A stretch of DNA of 64,000 nt from Nocardioides sp. ChNu-153 (GCF_030466625.1 NZ_JADEVT010000008.1:1-64000); one strand, 5' to 3'; positions 27,025 to 36,407 are shown, numbered from the stretch's first letter. The notes: generated by a model not told the origin, from the sequence alone. Translations and numbers: made by a program.

Positions 27025-29123
27025 GCCTGCTCCGCGACCTGCTCCGCGGTCTCGCCGAGAGTGTGGTGCGCCGCCTCGTCGCCCCGGCCCTGCTCGGCCG
27101 CCACGACGACGTGACCCAGCAGGTCGGGCGCCCGCAGGATCTCCTCGGGCACCGCGAACGCGTCGACGAGCACCCGCGCGAGCGGGCGGACCTTGCGGCA
27201 CAGGTCGTCGACCTCCCGCGTGATCGCCTTCGCCCGGGTCGAGGTCATCCGGCCGTGCTCGAGGAACCACGCGCGGTCCTCCTCGATGACCGACAGCGCG
27301 TGCAGGTCGGCGAGCAGCCCGAGCGCCCGCTTCTCCTCGCCGTCGGGCAGGCCGTCGAGCTTGGCCAGGAACGCCTCGAGCACGACGCGCTCCTGGTGGG
27401 CCTTCGCCGCCGCGATGACGTGGGGCTGCACGCGCGAGAAGACCGCACCCGGGTTGAGCCCGCCGTCGACGCCCGACTTCAGGCGCCGCGCGGCCGAGGA
27501 GATGATCTGCTCCTCGCGGTAGCGCAGCATCGCCAGCTGGTACGCCGGGTCGCGCAGGCCGGCCTCGGAGTCCCACTCGTCCCCGCCGGGCAGCAGGTCC
27601 CGCACGCGCTCGAAGAGCTGGTGGGCGCGGGTGCGCTTGACGACCTCGTCGAGGGCCAGGCCCGCGACGAGCCGCACCATCTCGAACTGGTCGGCGTCCT
27701 GGAAGTCGCCCGCGTAGTCGGTCAGCAGGCCCTTGGCCACGAGCTGCAGCAGCACGTGGTTGTCGCCCTCGAACGTGGTGAACACGTCGGTGTCGGCCTT
27801 GAGGGCGGCGAAGCGGCTGGCGGAGAGGTAGCCGGCACCACCGCACGCCTCGCGACACTCCTGGATGGTGCGCGTCGCGTGCCACGTGCCGAACGCCTTC
27901 ATGCCGGCGGCCTCGGACTCCAGCGCCCGGCGCGAGCGCTCGCTGTCCTCCTCGCCGGAGAACACGGCGTGCAGCCGGCCCGCGACCTCCTCCTGCGCGA
28001 AGTGCAACGCGTAGGTGCGGGCGAGCAGGGGCAGCAGGCGCCGCTGGTGCAGGCCGTAGTCGAGGAGCAGCTCCTCGGATGACCCGGTGGCCTCGAACTG
28101 GCGGCGCCGCTCGCCGTACCGCACCGCGAGCACCATCGCGACCTTCGCCGCGTTGACGGCCGCGCCGCCCACGCTGACCCGGCCCTGCACGAGGGTGCCG
28201 ATGGTGGTGAAGAAGCGCCGGCCGGGGCTCTCGATGGCCGAGCTGTAGACGCCGGCCGCGTTGACCTCGGCGAACCGGTCGAGCAGGTTGTCCCGCGGGA
28301 TCCGCACGCCAGAGAACCACAGGCGCCCGTTGTCGACGCCCTCGAGCCCCATCTTCGGGCCGCAGTCCTCGATCCGCACGCCGGGCGCGGGCACCAGCTC
28401 GCCGTCCTCGTCGCGCACCCGGATCGGCACGACGAACGCGTGCACGCCCTGGCTCTCGCCGCCGATGTGCAGCTGCGCGAAGACGACCGCCAGCTCCGCG
28501 TGCCGCGCGGCGTTGCCGATGTAGTCCTTGCGGGCGGCGTCGTGGGGGGTGTCGATCACGAACTCGCCGGTCGCCACGTCGTACGTCGCGGTGGTGGCGA
28601 GCGCCTGCACGTTCGACCCGTGCCCGGACTCCGTCATCGCGAAGGAGCCCAGGATCGAGCCGTCGATGATGCCGGCGAGGTAGGCGTCGTGGTGGCGCTT
28701 CGTGCCGAGCTGCAGCACGGCGCCGCCGAACAGGCCGAACTGCACGCCCACCTTCACCAGCACGGACAGATCGCCGTAGGCGAGGGTCTCGAAGGCGGCG
28801 ATGGAGGCGCCGATGTCGCCACCGCCGCCGTACTCCGTCGGGAACCCGAAGCCGGTCTGGCCGGTGCGGGCGATGTCGAGCACCACCTCGAGCACGCGGT
28901 CGCGGAACGCGTCGCGGTCCAGGCTCTCGGCCTCCTCGAGGAGGCCGGCGTAGTCGACCAGGTTGCGGCGCACGAGGTCACGGACCTCGGCATAGCGCCC
29001 GTCGAGCACGCGCTGGAGCGCGGCGGCGTCGGGTGCGGGCTGGACGTACCCGTCGGCGGACGGCTCGGGGGCGGAGCCGGCGGCGGACTCGGGCTGCGGG
29101 GAGACGACGGCGTCGGTGGCCAT
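27021..29123 (-). CDS. Acyl-CoA oxidase/dehydrogenase, ACOX type
   Basis: The enzyme introduces the alpha-beta double bond of fatty acyl-CoA. The product of about 700 residues is far longer than ordinary acyl-CoA dehydrogenases (about 380) and matches peroxisomal-type acyl-CoA oxidases with an extra C-terminal helical domain. Visible blocks are SFAMTESGHGSNVQ (flavin contact), DNGRLWFSGVRIPRDNLL, QECREACGGAGYLSASRFAALK and TFEGDNHVLLQL, where the Glu of FEGDN is the likely catalytic base. The ATG at 29123 (MATDAVVSP) is preferred over 29132. It is coupled to a methyltransferase downstream. Confidence 0.93.
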   Translation of the reverse strand: MATDAVVSPQPESAAGSAPEPSADGYVQPAPDAAALQRVLDGRYAEVRDLVRRNLVDYAGLLEEAESLDRDAFRDRVLEVVLDIARTGQTGFGFPTEYGGGGDIGASIAAFETLAYGDLSVLVKVGVQFGLFGGAVLQLGTKRHHDAYLAGIIDGSILGSFAMTESGHGSNVQALATTATYDVATGEFVIDTPHDAARKDYIGNAARHAELAVVFAQLHIGGESQGVHAFVVPIRVRDEDGELVPAPGVRIEDCGPKMGLEGVDNGRLWFSGVRIPRDNLLDRFAEVNAAGVYSSAIESPGRRFFTTIGTLVQGRVSVGGAAVNAAKVAMVLAVRYGERRRQFEATGSSEELLLDYGLHQRRLLPLLARTYALHFAQEEVAGRLHAVFSGEEDSERSRRALESEAAGMKAFGTWHATRTIQECREACGGAGYLSASRFAALKADTDVFTTFEGDNHVLLQLVAKGLLTDYAGDFQDADQFEMVRLVAGLALDEVVKRTRAHQLFERVRDLLPGGDEWDSEAGLRDPAYQLAMLRYREEQIISSAARRLKSGVDGGLNPGAVFSRVQPHVIAAAKAHQERVVLEAFLAKLDGLPDGEEKRALGLLADLHALSVIEEDRAWFLEHGRMTSTRAKAITREVDDLCRKVRPLARVLVDAFAVPEEILRAPDLLGHVVVAAEQGRGDEAAHHTLGETAEQVAEQA

Positions 29124-29133
29124 GCGCCCCAAC

Positions 29134-30264
29134 CTACCCGGGAGTACGACGCTTCCGGAGGCTGAGGCGCGACGCCTCGGGAGCGGCCTCGGCCGGGTCC
29201 TCGACCCGGACGTCGGCGTCGCTGCCGTCGGGCGTCAGCGGGATGCGGGAGGTCGTGGTCGTCGGGTGGCTCCCCAGCCCGCGTCTGTCGAACCGTTGCC
29301 CGCTGGCCACACCGCCCACGTAGAACGCGACCACCGCGATCATGGCGCCGGCGATGTCGTCGGCCACGTAGTGCCAGCCGAAGTAGAGCGTCGCGATGAT
29401 CGTCAGGCCGAAGTTCACCCACATCACCCAGTGCAGGACGCGATTGCGCACCGTGTACTGCACCATCAGCGCCCACAGCAGCGTGATGGCCGTGTGCAGG
29501 CTCGCGAACGCCGCCGTCGACTGCAGGCCCTCGCCACCGCCCCACAACACGTCGATGCGGCTGTAGAACAGCGAGTCGGCCAGGTCCGCGGCCCCGGAGT
29601 CGAGGTCGGTGTAGAGCCACGGGAACGCGAACTTCGGGCCGAGCGCCGGGAGCATGTAGTACGTCGCCGTGCCGAGCGACCAGGCGATGACCTGCGACGT
29701 CACGAACCAGTAGCCGAACGAGATGTTGCGCGACCAGATCACCCAGATCGCCACGAGCACCGGCACGAGCGGCAGGTACCACAGGTAGATGGTCGAGATC
29801 AGCTGCTCGAACCAGGTGAAGCCGAACAGGGTGTGCAGCACCGCGGACGGGTCGTTGCCGAGGAAGAGGATGCGGTCGAGCGCGTGCAGCTCCGCGTCGT
29901 ACTTCTGCTCGCCGAGCACGAAGGGCAGGAACGACTTCAGGTTCCGGTAGCAGGCGTAGGTGACGTAGAAGCACCCGATGCCCAGCGCCACCAGCGTGAA
30001 CCGCTCGCGCGTCCAGTGCTCGCGCCAGCGCTCCTTGATCAGCGGCACGACCTTCGAGAAGTTGCCGCGCGCCCCCCACAACGACCGCGGGACGAGGTCG
30101 GCGAGGAGCGCCAGGCCCACCAGGAGGGGGAACCGGAGCCAGCCCGGACCGAGGAAGCCCTCGGGGTCGATGACGCTGCGGCCGAGCGACAGGGCGGTCA
30201 CGAAGGCCAGGACCGCCATCGTCGCTGCGACCCCGATCAGCAGGACGTAGGCGCGGCGATACAC
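29134..30264 (-). CDS. PAP2-superfamily integral membrane phosphatase or phosphotransferase
   Basis: The 376-residue product has about six to eight membrane helices and the inositolphosphotransferase (Aur1/Ipt1-like) version of the PAP2 active site: AFASLHTAITLLWAL with the SLHT histidine, then LYFGWHYVADDIAGAMIA with the second His and Asp. Such proteins act on lipid phosphates at the outer face of the membrane. A soluble Asp/Glu/Arg-rich C-terminal tail follows (about 325-376). GTG 30264 (VYRRAYVLLIG) puts the first helix right at the N-terminus. Substrate is unknown. Confidence 0.85.
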   Translation of the reverse strand: MYRRAYVLLIGVAATMAVLAFVTALSLGRSVIDPEGFLGPGWLRFPLLVGLALLADLVPRSLWGARGNFSKVVPLIKERWREHWTRERFTLVALGIGCFYVTYACYRNLKSFLPFVLGEQKYDAELHALDRILFLGNDPSAVLHTLFGFTWFEQLISTIYLWYLPLVPVLVAIWVIWSRNISFGYWFVTSQVIAWSLGTATYYMLPALGPKFAFPWLYTDLDSGAADLADSLFYSRIDVLWGGGEGLQSTAAFASLHTAITLLWALMVQYTVRNRVLHWVMWVNFGLTIIATLYFGWHYVADDIAGAMIAVVAFYVGGVASGQRFDRRGLGSHPTTTTSRIPLTPDGSDADVRVEDPAEAAPEASRLSLRKRRTPG

Positions 30265-30281
30265 CCCTGCAGTGTAGGGGC

Positions 30282-31310
30282 TCAGCCGATCGGGGCCGTC
30301 GATGCCGGATCGACCGCGACGCGCACCGGCGCCCCGGCCGCGGGCGCCGGCCCGGTACCCGGCAGCCGCGCCTCCACCTCCCCGACCCCGGGGACGGCGA
30401 CGACCAGGCGGGGGCCTGCGCCCGTGCGCCGCTGCTCGGTCACGGTGCCCGCGAGGCCGCCCGGCACCACCACCTCCCACCCCGTACGGCGGACCGCCAG
30501 CCCCCCGCGCCCGCTCGCCCCCGCGCCGGCCGGGGCCAGCGCCCGGGCCGCCACGTCCGGGGCGAGCACGTGCGCGTAGCCCAGCTGCCGGGCCGCGTCG
30601 GCGTCCACCGGCGCCGCGTCGACGGCGGCCGCCGGCCCCTCCTGGACCACCCGGCCGCCGCGCACCAGCGCCAGTCGGTCGGCGGTCGCCAGCGCCTCGT
30701 CGACGTCGTGCGTGACGAGCAGTGCGGTCGTGCCCGCCGCGACGAGGATGCGCCGCAGGTCGCCGGCCAGCCGTTCGCGCAGCCCGCGGTCGAGCGCCGA
30801 GAGGGGCTCGTCGAGCAGCAGCAGCCGCGGCTCGCAGGCCAGCGCCCGGGCCAGCGCGACGCGCTGGCGCTCGCCCCCCGACAGCGTGGCGGGCGGGCGG
30901 TCGGCGTACCCGGCGAGGCCGACGAGCTCGAGCAGCTCCGCGACCCGGGCGCGCACGGCCGGGCGCGGGGTGCGGCGCAGGCGCAGCGGGTAGGCGACGT
31001 TGCGCCCGACGCTCAGGTGGGCGAAGAGCTGGCCGTCCTGGAACATCAGCGCGAAGGAGCGCCGGTGCACCGGCACGCCGGCGAGGTCCTCGCCGTCGAA
31101 GGCGACCGACCCGCTCGCGAGGTCCTCGAGCCCGGCCACCGCCCGCAGCAGCGTCGACTTGCCGCTGCCGGAGGGGCCGAGCACCGCGAGCACCTCGCCG
31201 CGCGGCAGGTGCAGGGAGGCGTCGCGCAGCGCTGGCGCGCCGTCGTACTCCACGCCGGCGCCGACGAGCTCGAGACCGGTGCGGGGGCCGGTGCCGGGGT
31301 GCGGGGACAT
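30282..31310 (-). CDS. thiQ: Thiamine ABC transporter, ATP-binding protein
   Basis: The 342-residue product has Walker A GPSGSGKST, the Q-loop FALMFQDGQLFAHLSV, signature LSGGERQRVALARALA, Walker B LLLLDEP and the switch histidine VTHDVDEA. A C-terminal extension (about 235-342) looks like a TOBE-type regulatory domain. ATG 31310 shares one base with the permease stop. The TPP riboswitch ahead of the first gene identifies thiamine, or a thiamine precursor, as the likely cargo. Confidence 0.88.
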   Translation of the reverse strand: MSPHPGTGPRTGLELVGAGVEYDGAPALRDASLHLPRGEVLAVLGPSGSGKSTLLRAVAGLEDLASGSVAFDGEDLAGVPVHRRSFALMFQDGQLFAHLSVGRNVAYPLRLRRTPRPAVRARVAELLELVGLAGYADRPPATLSGGERQRVALARALACEPRLLLLDEPLSALDRGLRERLAGDLRRILVAAGTTALLVTHDVDEALATADRLALVRGGRVVQEGPAAAVDAAPVDADAARQLGYAHVLAPDVAARALAPAGAGASGRGGLAVRRTGWEVVVPGGLAGTVTEQRRTGAGPRLVVAVPGVGEVEARLPGTGPAPAAGAPVRVAVDPASTAPIG

Positions 31311-32956
31311 CACAGCGCTCCTGTGCTGGGCACGCGCAGGCGCTCGACCGCCAGCACGACGACGGTGACGGTGGCGGCGAGCACGACGGCGCCCGCCATG
31401 GCGGTGCCCGGGTTGGACTGCTCGCCCGTGACCCCCGGCGTGCCCAGCAGCCGGGCGACGACGACGGGCAGGGTCGGGTGGTCGGGGCGGGCGAGGAACG
31501 ACGTGGCGCCGAACTCGCCCAGCGACGCCGCGAAGGCGAACCCCCCGGCCGCGAGCACCGGGCGCCACGCGACGGGGAGGTCCACGACGAGCAGGGTGCG
31601 GGCCGGCGAGGCCCCCAGCGAGGCGGCGGCCTGCCGCTGGCGGTCGTCGATGCCGGCGAGCACCGGCACGAGCGTGCGCACGACGAGGGGCAGCGCGACC
31701 AGCGCCTGCACGAGCGGCACGAGCAGCGGTTCGTCGCGCAGCGCAAACGGAGGCCGGGCCACGGTGACGAGCAGGCCGAAGCCCAGCACGACCGCCGAGA
31801 CCCCGAGGGGCAGCATGAAGAACCCGTCGAGCACCGAGCGCACCACCCGCTCGCCGCGGCCCCGCGGGCGCCGCGTCAGCACGACCGCGACGAGCCCGCC
31901 CAGCAGCAGCGCCATCCACGTCGCGTCGGCCGCGGTCTGCAGCGAGTTGCGCAGCGCCTGCGTGACGGGCACGAGCACCGGCGAGTCCTCGTCGACGCCG
32001 GTGAGCGCGCGGTAGTTCGCGAGCGTCCACTCCCCCCGCACCCGCAGCGACGTGGCGACGAGGGCGAGCACCGGCACGGCGGAGGCGACGCCGACGAGGG
32101 CGGTCACCACCACGGCGGGTACGTCGGGGCGCCGCGGCCGCCGCGGGACCACCGGGCGCCGCCCGACCGCGGTGCCATCCGGCCCGTCGGCCCGGAGCCG
32201 GCCGAGCACCACGAGCAGGGCGACCACGCCCAGCACCTGCACGAGCGACAGGCACGCGGCGGCCGGCAGGTCGAAGGCCCGGGTGAGCAGGTAGATCTCC
32301 GTCTCGACCGTGGCGTGGCGCTGCCCGCCGAGGGTGAGCACGACGCCGAAGGCGGTGGAGCAGAAGAGGAACACCACGGCCGCCGCGGAGACGATCGCGG
32401 GTCGCAGCGCCGGCAGCGTGACCGTGGCGAGCACGCGCGCCGGGCTCGCGCCGAGCGCCGCAGCCGCCTCGGCGGGGCGCGGGTCGAGGGTCGCCCACGA
32501 GGCGCCGACGACCCGCACCACGACCGAGACGTTGAAGAACACGAGCGCCGCGACGATCGCAGCGGCCGAGCCCTCCCACCCCAGGAACCCCAGCGGGCCG
32601 CCGTCGGCGAGCAGCGCCCGGAACGCCGCCCCGACGACGACCGTCGGCAGCACGAACGGCACCAGCAGCAGACCGCGCGCGACCCGCACCCCGGGCAGGT
32701 CGAGCCGGTGCAGCACGTGGGCGGCGGGCAGCCCGAGCACGACGGACAGCACCGTGCCGAAGGCGGCCGACCACAGGGTGAACCCCAGGATCCGGCCGGT
32801 CCGTTCGCGGCCGAGCACGTCGAGGAGGGCGCCCGGGTCGAACGACCCGTCGGCGAACAGCCCGCGCGCCACCATCGCGCCGACGGGCAGGGCGAAGAAC
32901 ACGCCGACGACGGACAGCGGCAGCGCCGCCAGCGCCAGCAGGCGCAGCGCCCTCAC
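31310..32956 (-). CDS. thiP: Thiamine ABC transporter, fused double permease
   Basis: The 548-residue product has about 12 membrane helices in two homologous halves. Each half has its own ATPase-docking EAA loop: EAAAALGASPARVLATVTLPALRP and QAAASLGASPARTLLVVDLPVAWRP. This ThiP/FbpB-type fusion needs one ATPase dimer and one binding protein, both encoded alongside. A hydrophilic Arg/Pro-rich stretch separates the halves near residue 265. It begins 45 bases after the binding-protein gene. Confidence 0.88.
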   Translation of the reverse strand: MRALRLLALAALPLSVVGVFFALPVGAMVARGLFADGSFDPGALLDVLGRERTGRILGFTLWSAAFGTVLSVVLGLPAAHVLHRLDLPGVRVARGLLLVPFVLPTVVVGAAFRALLADGGPLGFLGWEGSAAAIVAALVFFNVSVVVRVVGASWATLDPRPAEAAAALGASPARVLATVTLPALRPAIVSAAAVVFLFCSTAFGVVLTLGGQRHATVETEIYLLTRAFDLPAAACLSLVQVLGVVALLVVLGRLRADGPDGTAVGRRPVVPRRPRRPDVPAVVVTALVGVASAVPVLALVATSLRVRGEWTLANYRALTGVDEDSPVLVPVTQALRNSLQTAADATWMALLLGGLVAVVLTRRPRGRGERVVRSVLDGFFMLPLGVSAVVLGFGLLVTVARPPFALRDEPLLVPLVQALVALPLVVRTLVPVLAGIDDRQRQAAASLGASPARTLLVVDLPVAWRPVLAAGGFAFAASLGEFGATSFLARPDHPTLPVVVARLLGTPGVTGEQSNPGTAMAGAVVLAATVTVVVLAVERLRVPSTGAL

Positions 32957-33001
32957 GCGACGGCCCCCGCGCCCGTCACCGACCCGCCTCCGCGCCCGAC
33001 C

Positions 33002-34075
33002 TCACCCCGCGGCGAGGTCGCGCCACCGGGCGATCCACTCCTCGCGGCCGGCGGCGACGACGTCCGCCTCGAGCTGGTACGGCGCGGTGGGCCGCTCCGC
33101 GAAGCTCGCCCAGTCGGCGGGCAGCTCGGCGTCGTCGGCGACGGGGAAGACGTACATGCTCTCCGGCAGCGCCGCCTGCACCTCGGGCGAGAGCAGCCAG
33201 TCGACGAGCTCGCGACCGACGTCCTCGTGGTCGGCGCCGCGCAGCACGCCGGCGTACTCGACCTGCGTGTAGCAGGTGTCGAGCAGCGCGCGGGTGGTCG
33301 TCGCCGAGCCGTCCTCGGTGAGGGTGAAGGCCGGCGAGGAGTCGTAGGAGACGACGATCGGGCGCGTCGGGTTCTCGCCGGCGGCCGTGAAGTCGCCGTA
33401 GTAGGCGTCGGTCCAGCCGTCGACCACGAGGGCGTCGTTGGCGAGCAGTCGCTCCCAGTAGCCCTCCCAGCCGTCCTCGCCGAACTCGGCGACGGTGGCG
33501 AGGAGGAACGCCAGGCCCGGGCTCGAGTCGACGGGGCCGGGGGTGACGAACAGGCCCGCGTACGCCGGGTCGGCCAGGTCCTCGAGGGTCTTCGGCTCCG
33601 GGATGCCCTGCTCGGCGAACCAGGCCGTGTCGACGTTGACGCAGACGTTGCCGGTGTCGACGGGCACGAGCCGGTTCTCGCCCTCGAGGGCGAAGGCGTC
33701 GGCGCCGGCCGGCAGCTCCCCGTCGTACGGCAGGAGGGCGTCGGCCTCCAGCACGCGGCTCGCGAACGTGTTGTCGACACCGAAGACGACGTCGGCGCCC
33801 GCGTCGTCCGGGTTGAGGCTGACCTCGGTCACGACGGCACCGGCGTCACCGGGCTGGCGCACGACGAGGTCGACGTCGTGATCGGCCTCGAAGTCCTCGA
33901 CGAGCGCGTCGGGCAGGACGAACGAGGAGTGGGTGAGCAGGACGACCTCCCCGCGCCCGTCGGAGGCCTCGTCGTCCCCGCCGCCCACGAGCGAGCAGGA
34001 CGCCAGGGGCGCGAGGAGGGTGGTGGCGAGGACCGCGAGGCCCGAGCGTCGGACGGCATGGCGCGACGGCAACAT
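33002..34075 (-). CDS. thiB: Thiamine-binding lipoprotein of ABC transporter
   Basis: The 357-residue product has a lipoprotein signal peptide ending in the lipobox LASC (cleavage before the Cys near residue 27), then a type II periplasmic-binding fold with VVLLTHSSFVLPDALVEDFE, VVFGVDNTFASRVLEADAL, VPVDTGNVCVNVD and PIVVSYDSSPAF, all recognisable from ThiB. ATG 34075 follows GGGAG, which lies just beyond the riboswitch. It is the first gene of the thiBPQ operon. Confidence 0.9.
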   Translation of the reverse strand: MLPSRHAVRRSGLAVLATTLLAPLASCSLVGGGDDEASDGRGEVVLLTHSSFVLPDALVEDFEADHDVDLVVRQPGDAGAVVTEVSLNPDDAGADVVFGVDNTFASRVLEADALLPYDGELPAGADAFALEGENRLVPVDTGNVCVNVDTAWFAEQGIPEPKTLEDLADPAYAGLFVTPGPVDSSPGLAFLLATVAEFGEDGWEGYWERLLANDALVVDGWTDAYYGDFTAAGENPTRPIVVSYDSSPAFTLTEDGSATTTRALLDTCYTQVEYAGVLRGADHEDVGRELVDWLLSPEVQAALPESMYVFPVADDAELPADWASFAERPTAPYQLEADVVAAGREEWIARWRDLAAG

Positions 34076-34081
34076 GATGAC

Positions 34082-34167
34082 TCCCTTCGCCGGTGCTAAC
34101 CGGAGCAGGTTCGAGGGTCTGCGGCGGATCCGCACTCTCAGCGCCCGTGAGGCGCTCCCCTGTCGTG
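34082..34167 (-). promoter_or_regulatory. TPP (THI-box) riboswitch upstream of thiB
   Basis: The minus strand reads in order AGGGGAGCGCC, the conserved GCTGAGAGTGCG core, ACCCTCGAACCTG, then CTCCGGTTAGCACCGGCGAA and GGGA. These are the P2/P3 core and the P4/P5 TAA-type loop of the thiamine pyrophosphate riboswitch. The last bases run into the GGGAG ribosome site of thiB, so TPP binding probably hides the site and blocks translation; no separate terminator hairpin is seen. Confidence 0.95.
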
Positions 34168-34262
34168 TGCCCGACACCCTACGTCGCGCCTCCCCCGCCC
34201 CGGCCCGGGGGCTCGGGCCGCCCGGGGCCGCCCGGTGCCGCACGGTGTGGGAGCGTGCCGCC

Positions 34263-34736
34263 GTGACCGTGCTGCGCCTCGCGTTCGACGACCTCCCCCC
34301 GCGCCTGGCCTACGAGGTCTGGCGCCTGCGCCAGGACGTGTTCGTGGTCGAGCAGGACTGCCCCTACCCCGACCTCGACGGCCGCGACGTCGAGCCGGGC
34401 ACCGTCCACCTGCTGCTCGTCGAGGACGACGTGCTCCTCGGCTACGTGCGGGTGCTCGACGACGGCGACCGGGCGCGCGTCGGCCGGGTCGTCCTGCGGG
34501 GTACGGCGCGGGGTCGCGGCCTCGCCGACCCGCTGATGACCGCCGCGCTGGAGGTGGTCGGCGAGCGCCCCTCGCACCTCGACGCGCAGGCGCCGCTGGC
34601 GGGCTGGTACGCCCGGTTCGGCTACGCGGTCACCGGCCCGGAGTTCCTCGAGGACGGCATCCCGCACGTGCCGATGGAGCGCCCGGGCACGGGCGGCGGC
34701 CCGGGCGGTACGCCGGGGGCTCAGGCGAGCGTGTAG
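34263..34736 (+). CDS. GNAT acetyltransferase, ElaA-like
   Basis: The 157-residue product starts FDDLPPRLAYEVWRLRQDVFVVEQ, the ElaA opening, then has GRVVLRGTARGRGLADPLM as the acetyl-CoA loop and LDAQAPLAGWYARFGYAVTGPEFLEDGIPHVPM at the end, also typical. Substrate is not known for the family. GTG 34263 is preferred, with GGGAG about 10 bases before. The 3' end overlaps the convergent MBL-fold gene by 16 bases. Confidence 0.88.
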   Translation: MTVLRLAFDDLPPRLAYEVWRLRQDVFVVEQDCPYPDLDGRDVEPGTVHLLLVEDDVLLGYVRVLDDGDRARVGRVVLRGTARGRGLADPLMTAALEVVGERPSHLDAQAPLAGWYARFGYAVTGPEFLEDGIPHVPMERPGTGGGPGGTPGAQASV

Positions 34737-35824
34737 CGCGCCGGCTCGCCCGTCACGCGGTCCGTCCCGGGGCCGGTCGCGGGGGCGGGGGCGCGCCGTA
34801 CCGACGCCTCGCCGCGGGCCACGAGCACCTCGAGGTGCGCGCGGGTCTCCATCACCGCGAGCGCTCCGTTGAACGGGTCGAGGCTGGCGAAGGCGTGCGC
34901 GCGGCGGGTCCACGGCAGGTGCGCGGCGACGTCGCGGGCGGTGAGCCCCTCGGTGCCGGCGGCCTCCAGCGGGGCACGGCTGAGCGACAGCCGCTGCTCG
35001 TGGTGCTCCAGCAGCTCGTCGACCCGGGCGTGCGCGGAGGCGGTCACCGGCCCGTGGGCGGGCAGCAGGCGCAGGTCCGGCAGGGCCCGGACCTTGGCGA
35101 GCGAGCCGAGGAAGTCCGCCAGCGCGCCCAGCTGGGTGTCGGGCTCGAAGCCGATGGACGGCGTGATGGTCGGCAGCACGTGGTCGCCCGCGAGCAGCAG
35201 TCCCGCGGCGGCGTCGGCGAAGACGTAGTGGCCCTTGGTGTGGCCGGGGGTGTGCACCGCGTCGACCGCGCGCTCCCCGACCTGCAGCCGCACGTCGCCG
35301 TCGAGCCACGTGTCGGGCGCCTCCCAGATGTCGTGGTCGGCCTCGGACGGGGCGGCGCGCAGGCGGCGGGCGTCCTCCACGGAGCCGGCGTCGGCGAGGT
35401 GGGCGGCCATGACCGCCCGGACGCCACCCTCGGGGTCGCCGGCGAGCGCCAGCGACGTCTGCTCGCCGCGGCCGAGGACGACCTCGGCCCCGGTCGTGCG
35501 ACGCAGCGCGACGGCCTGCGTGTAGTGGTCGCGGTGGACGTGGGTGACGAGGAAGCGGCGGACGTCCTCGACGCCGGCGCCGATCGTCGCGAGCGCCGAG
35601 CGCAGCGCCGCGTCGGCCTCCTCGATGGCCCAGCCGCCGTCGACCAGGGTCAGGCTGCGGGCGCCGTCGGGCTCGACGGTCTCCAGCGCGTAGACGTTGA
35701 CCGCGCGCAGGCCGTCGTTCGGCAGCGGGAGGGGGATGCGGTGCACGCCCGGGGCGACGGGCCAAGCGCCCGCGTCGCCCCACGGCCGGTCGGAGTCGGG
35801 CGAGATGGCGTCGGCTGTGCTCAC
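34721..35824 (-). CDS. Metallo-beta-lactamase-fold hydrolase
   Basis: The 367-residue product has the binuclear metal motif THVHRDHYTQ (HxHxDH), a second His in VHTPGHTKGHYVF, the Asp of LLLAGDHVLP and a late His in LLPAHGPV. A C-terminal helical domain of about 100 residues follows, including LEHHEQRL, as in the glyoxalase-II/RNase-Z-like LACTB2 group. Possible substrates are thioesters or nucleic acids; nothing here decides. GTG 35824 (VSTADAIS) is chosen. Confidence 0.88.
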   Translation of the reverse strand: MSTADAISPDSDRPWGDAGAWPVAPGVHRIPLPLPNDGLRAVNVYALETVEPDGARSLTLVDGGWAIEEADAALRSALATIGAGVEDVRRFLVTHVHRDHYTQAVALRRTTGAEVVLGRGEQTSLALAGDPEGGVRAVMAAHLADAGSVEDARRLRAAPSEADHDIWEAPDTWLDGDVRLQVGERAVDAVHTPGHTKGHYVFADAAAGLLLAGDHVLPTITPSIGFEPDTQLGALADFLGSLAKVRALPDLRLLPAHGPVTASAHARVDELLEHHEQRLSLSRAPLEAAGTEGLTARDVAAHLPWTRRAHAFASLDPFNGALAVMETRAHLEVLVARGEASVRRAPAPATGPGTDRVTGEPARYTLA

Positions 35825-35915
35825 CCGGCGAACCGTAGACCCGGTCCGGCGCCGCCCGGGGCGGCGGGCCCCGCGGCGGTCCTCGGGGGACCGCGGCGAG
35901 GTCGGGGGAAATGAA

Positions 35916-35951
35916 GAACCGCGGTGGAGTCTCGGGTCTCCACCGCGGTTC
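35916..35951 (-). terminator. Terminator for the small gene at 36015-36407
   Basis: A perfect 14-bp stem (35916-35929 with 35938-35951) encloses an 8-base loop. On the minus strand it is followed by TTCATTTCCCC, the best T-tract of any hairpin in this window. It lies 64 bases after the stop of the minus-strand gene. Confidence 0.8.
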
Positions 35952-36014
35952 GAGGTCAACTATGCACCCGCCGGGCCCCCGGCGTCTCGATTTCTCCGCT
36001 GGTTGCGGTCAACT

Positions 36015-36407
36015 TCACCTCAAGGCCGGCCGGACGGGCGCCGCCGACGGCGCCCCGCCGGTCATCCCGCCGGTCGCCGGGCGCCGGCGACGGGGGCGCG
36101 CGCCGAGCCGGACGTGCGCCGTACCGGTCACCACGCGGTGCCACCACGGGGCCGAGGGGACGCCGAGCACCATCACCTCGCGCTCGCCGGCGACGACGCG
36201 GACCTCGACGCCGCGCTCGGCCATGAGGGCGCTCGCCCGCCGGACCTGCGGCCGCACCCGGAGACCCCGGTACGCCGAGGGGTCCTCGAGGCGGAGGACC
36301 AGTCCGCCGGCCTCGTCGCGGAGCAGCAGCGCGGGTACCGGGCCGCGGTCCCCGTCGAGCTCGAGGGCGAGACCACCGACGTGGCCGACGCAGCGGTGCT
36401 CGTCCAT
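36015..36407 (-). CDS. Hypothetical protein divergent from MerR-DICT regulator
   Basis: The 130-residue product (MDEHRCVGHVGGLALELDGD onward) alternates beta-like segments rich in Val, Leu and Gly with charged loops, and ends in an Arg/Pro/Ala-rich basic tail (about 105-130). ATG 36407 follows a strong GGAAGGAG site by 5 bases. It has its own terminator and shares a 61-base divergent promoter gap with a MerR-family gene, so it is the likely target of that regulator. No family is recognised. Confidence 0.72.
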   Translation of the reverse strand: MDEHRCVGHVGGLALELDGDRGPVPALLLRDEAGGLVLRLEDPSAYRGLRVRPQVRRASALMAERGVEVRVVAGEREVMVLGVPSAPWWHRVVTGTAHVRLGARPRRRRPATGGMTGGAPSAAPVRPALR

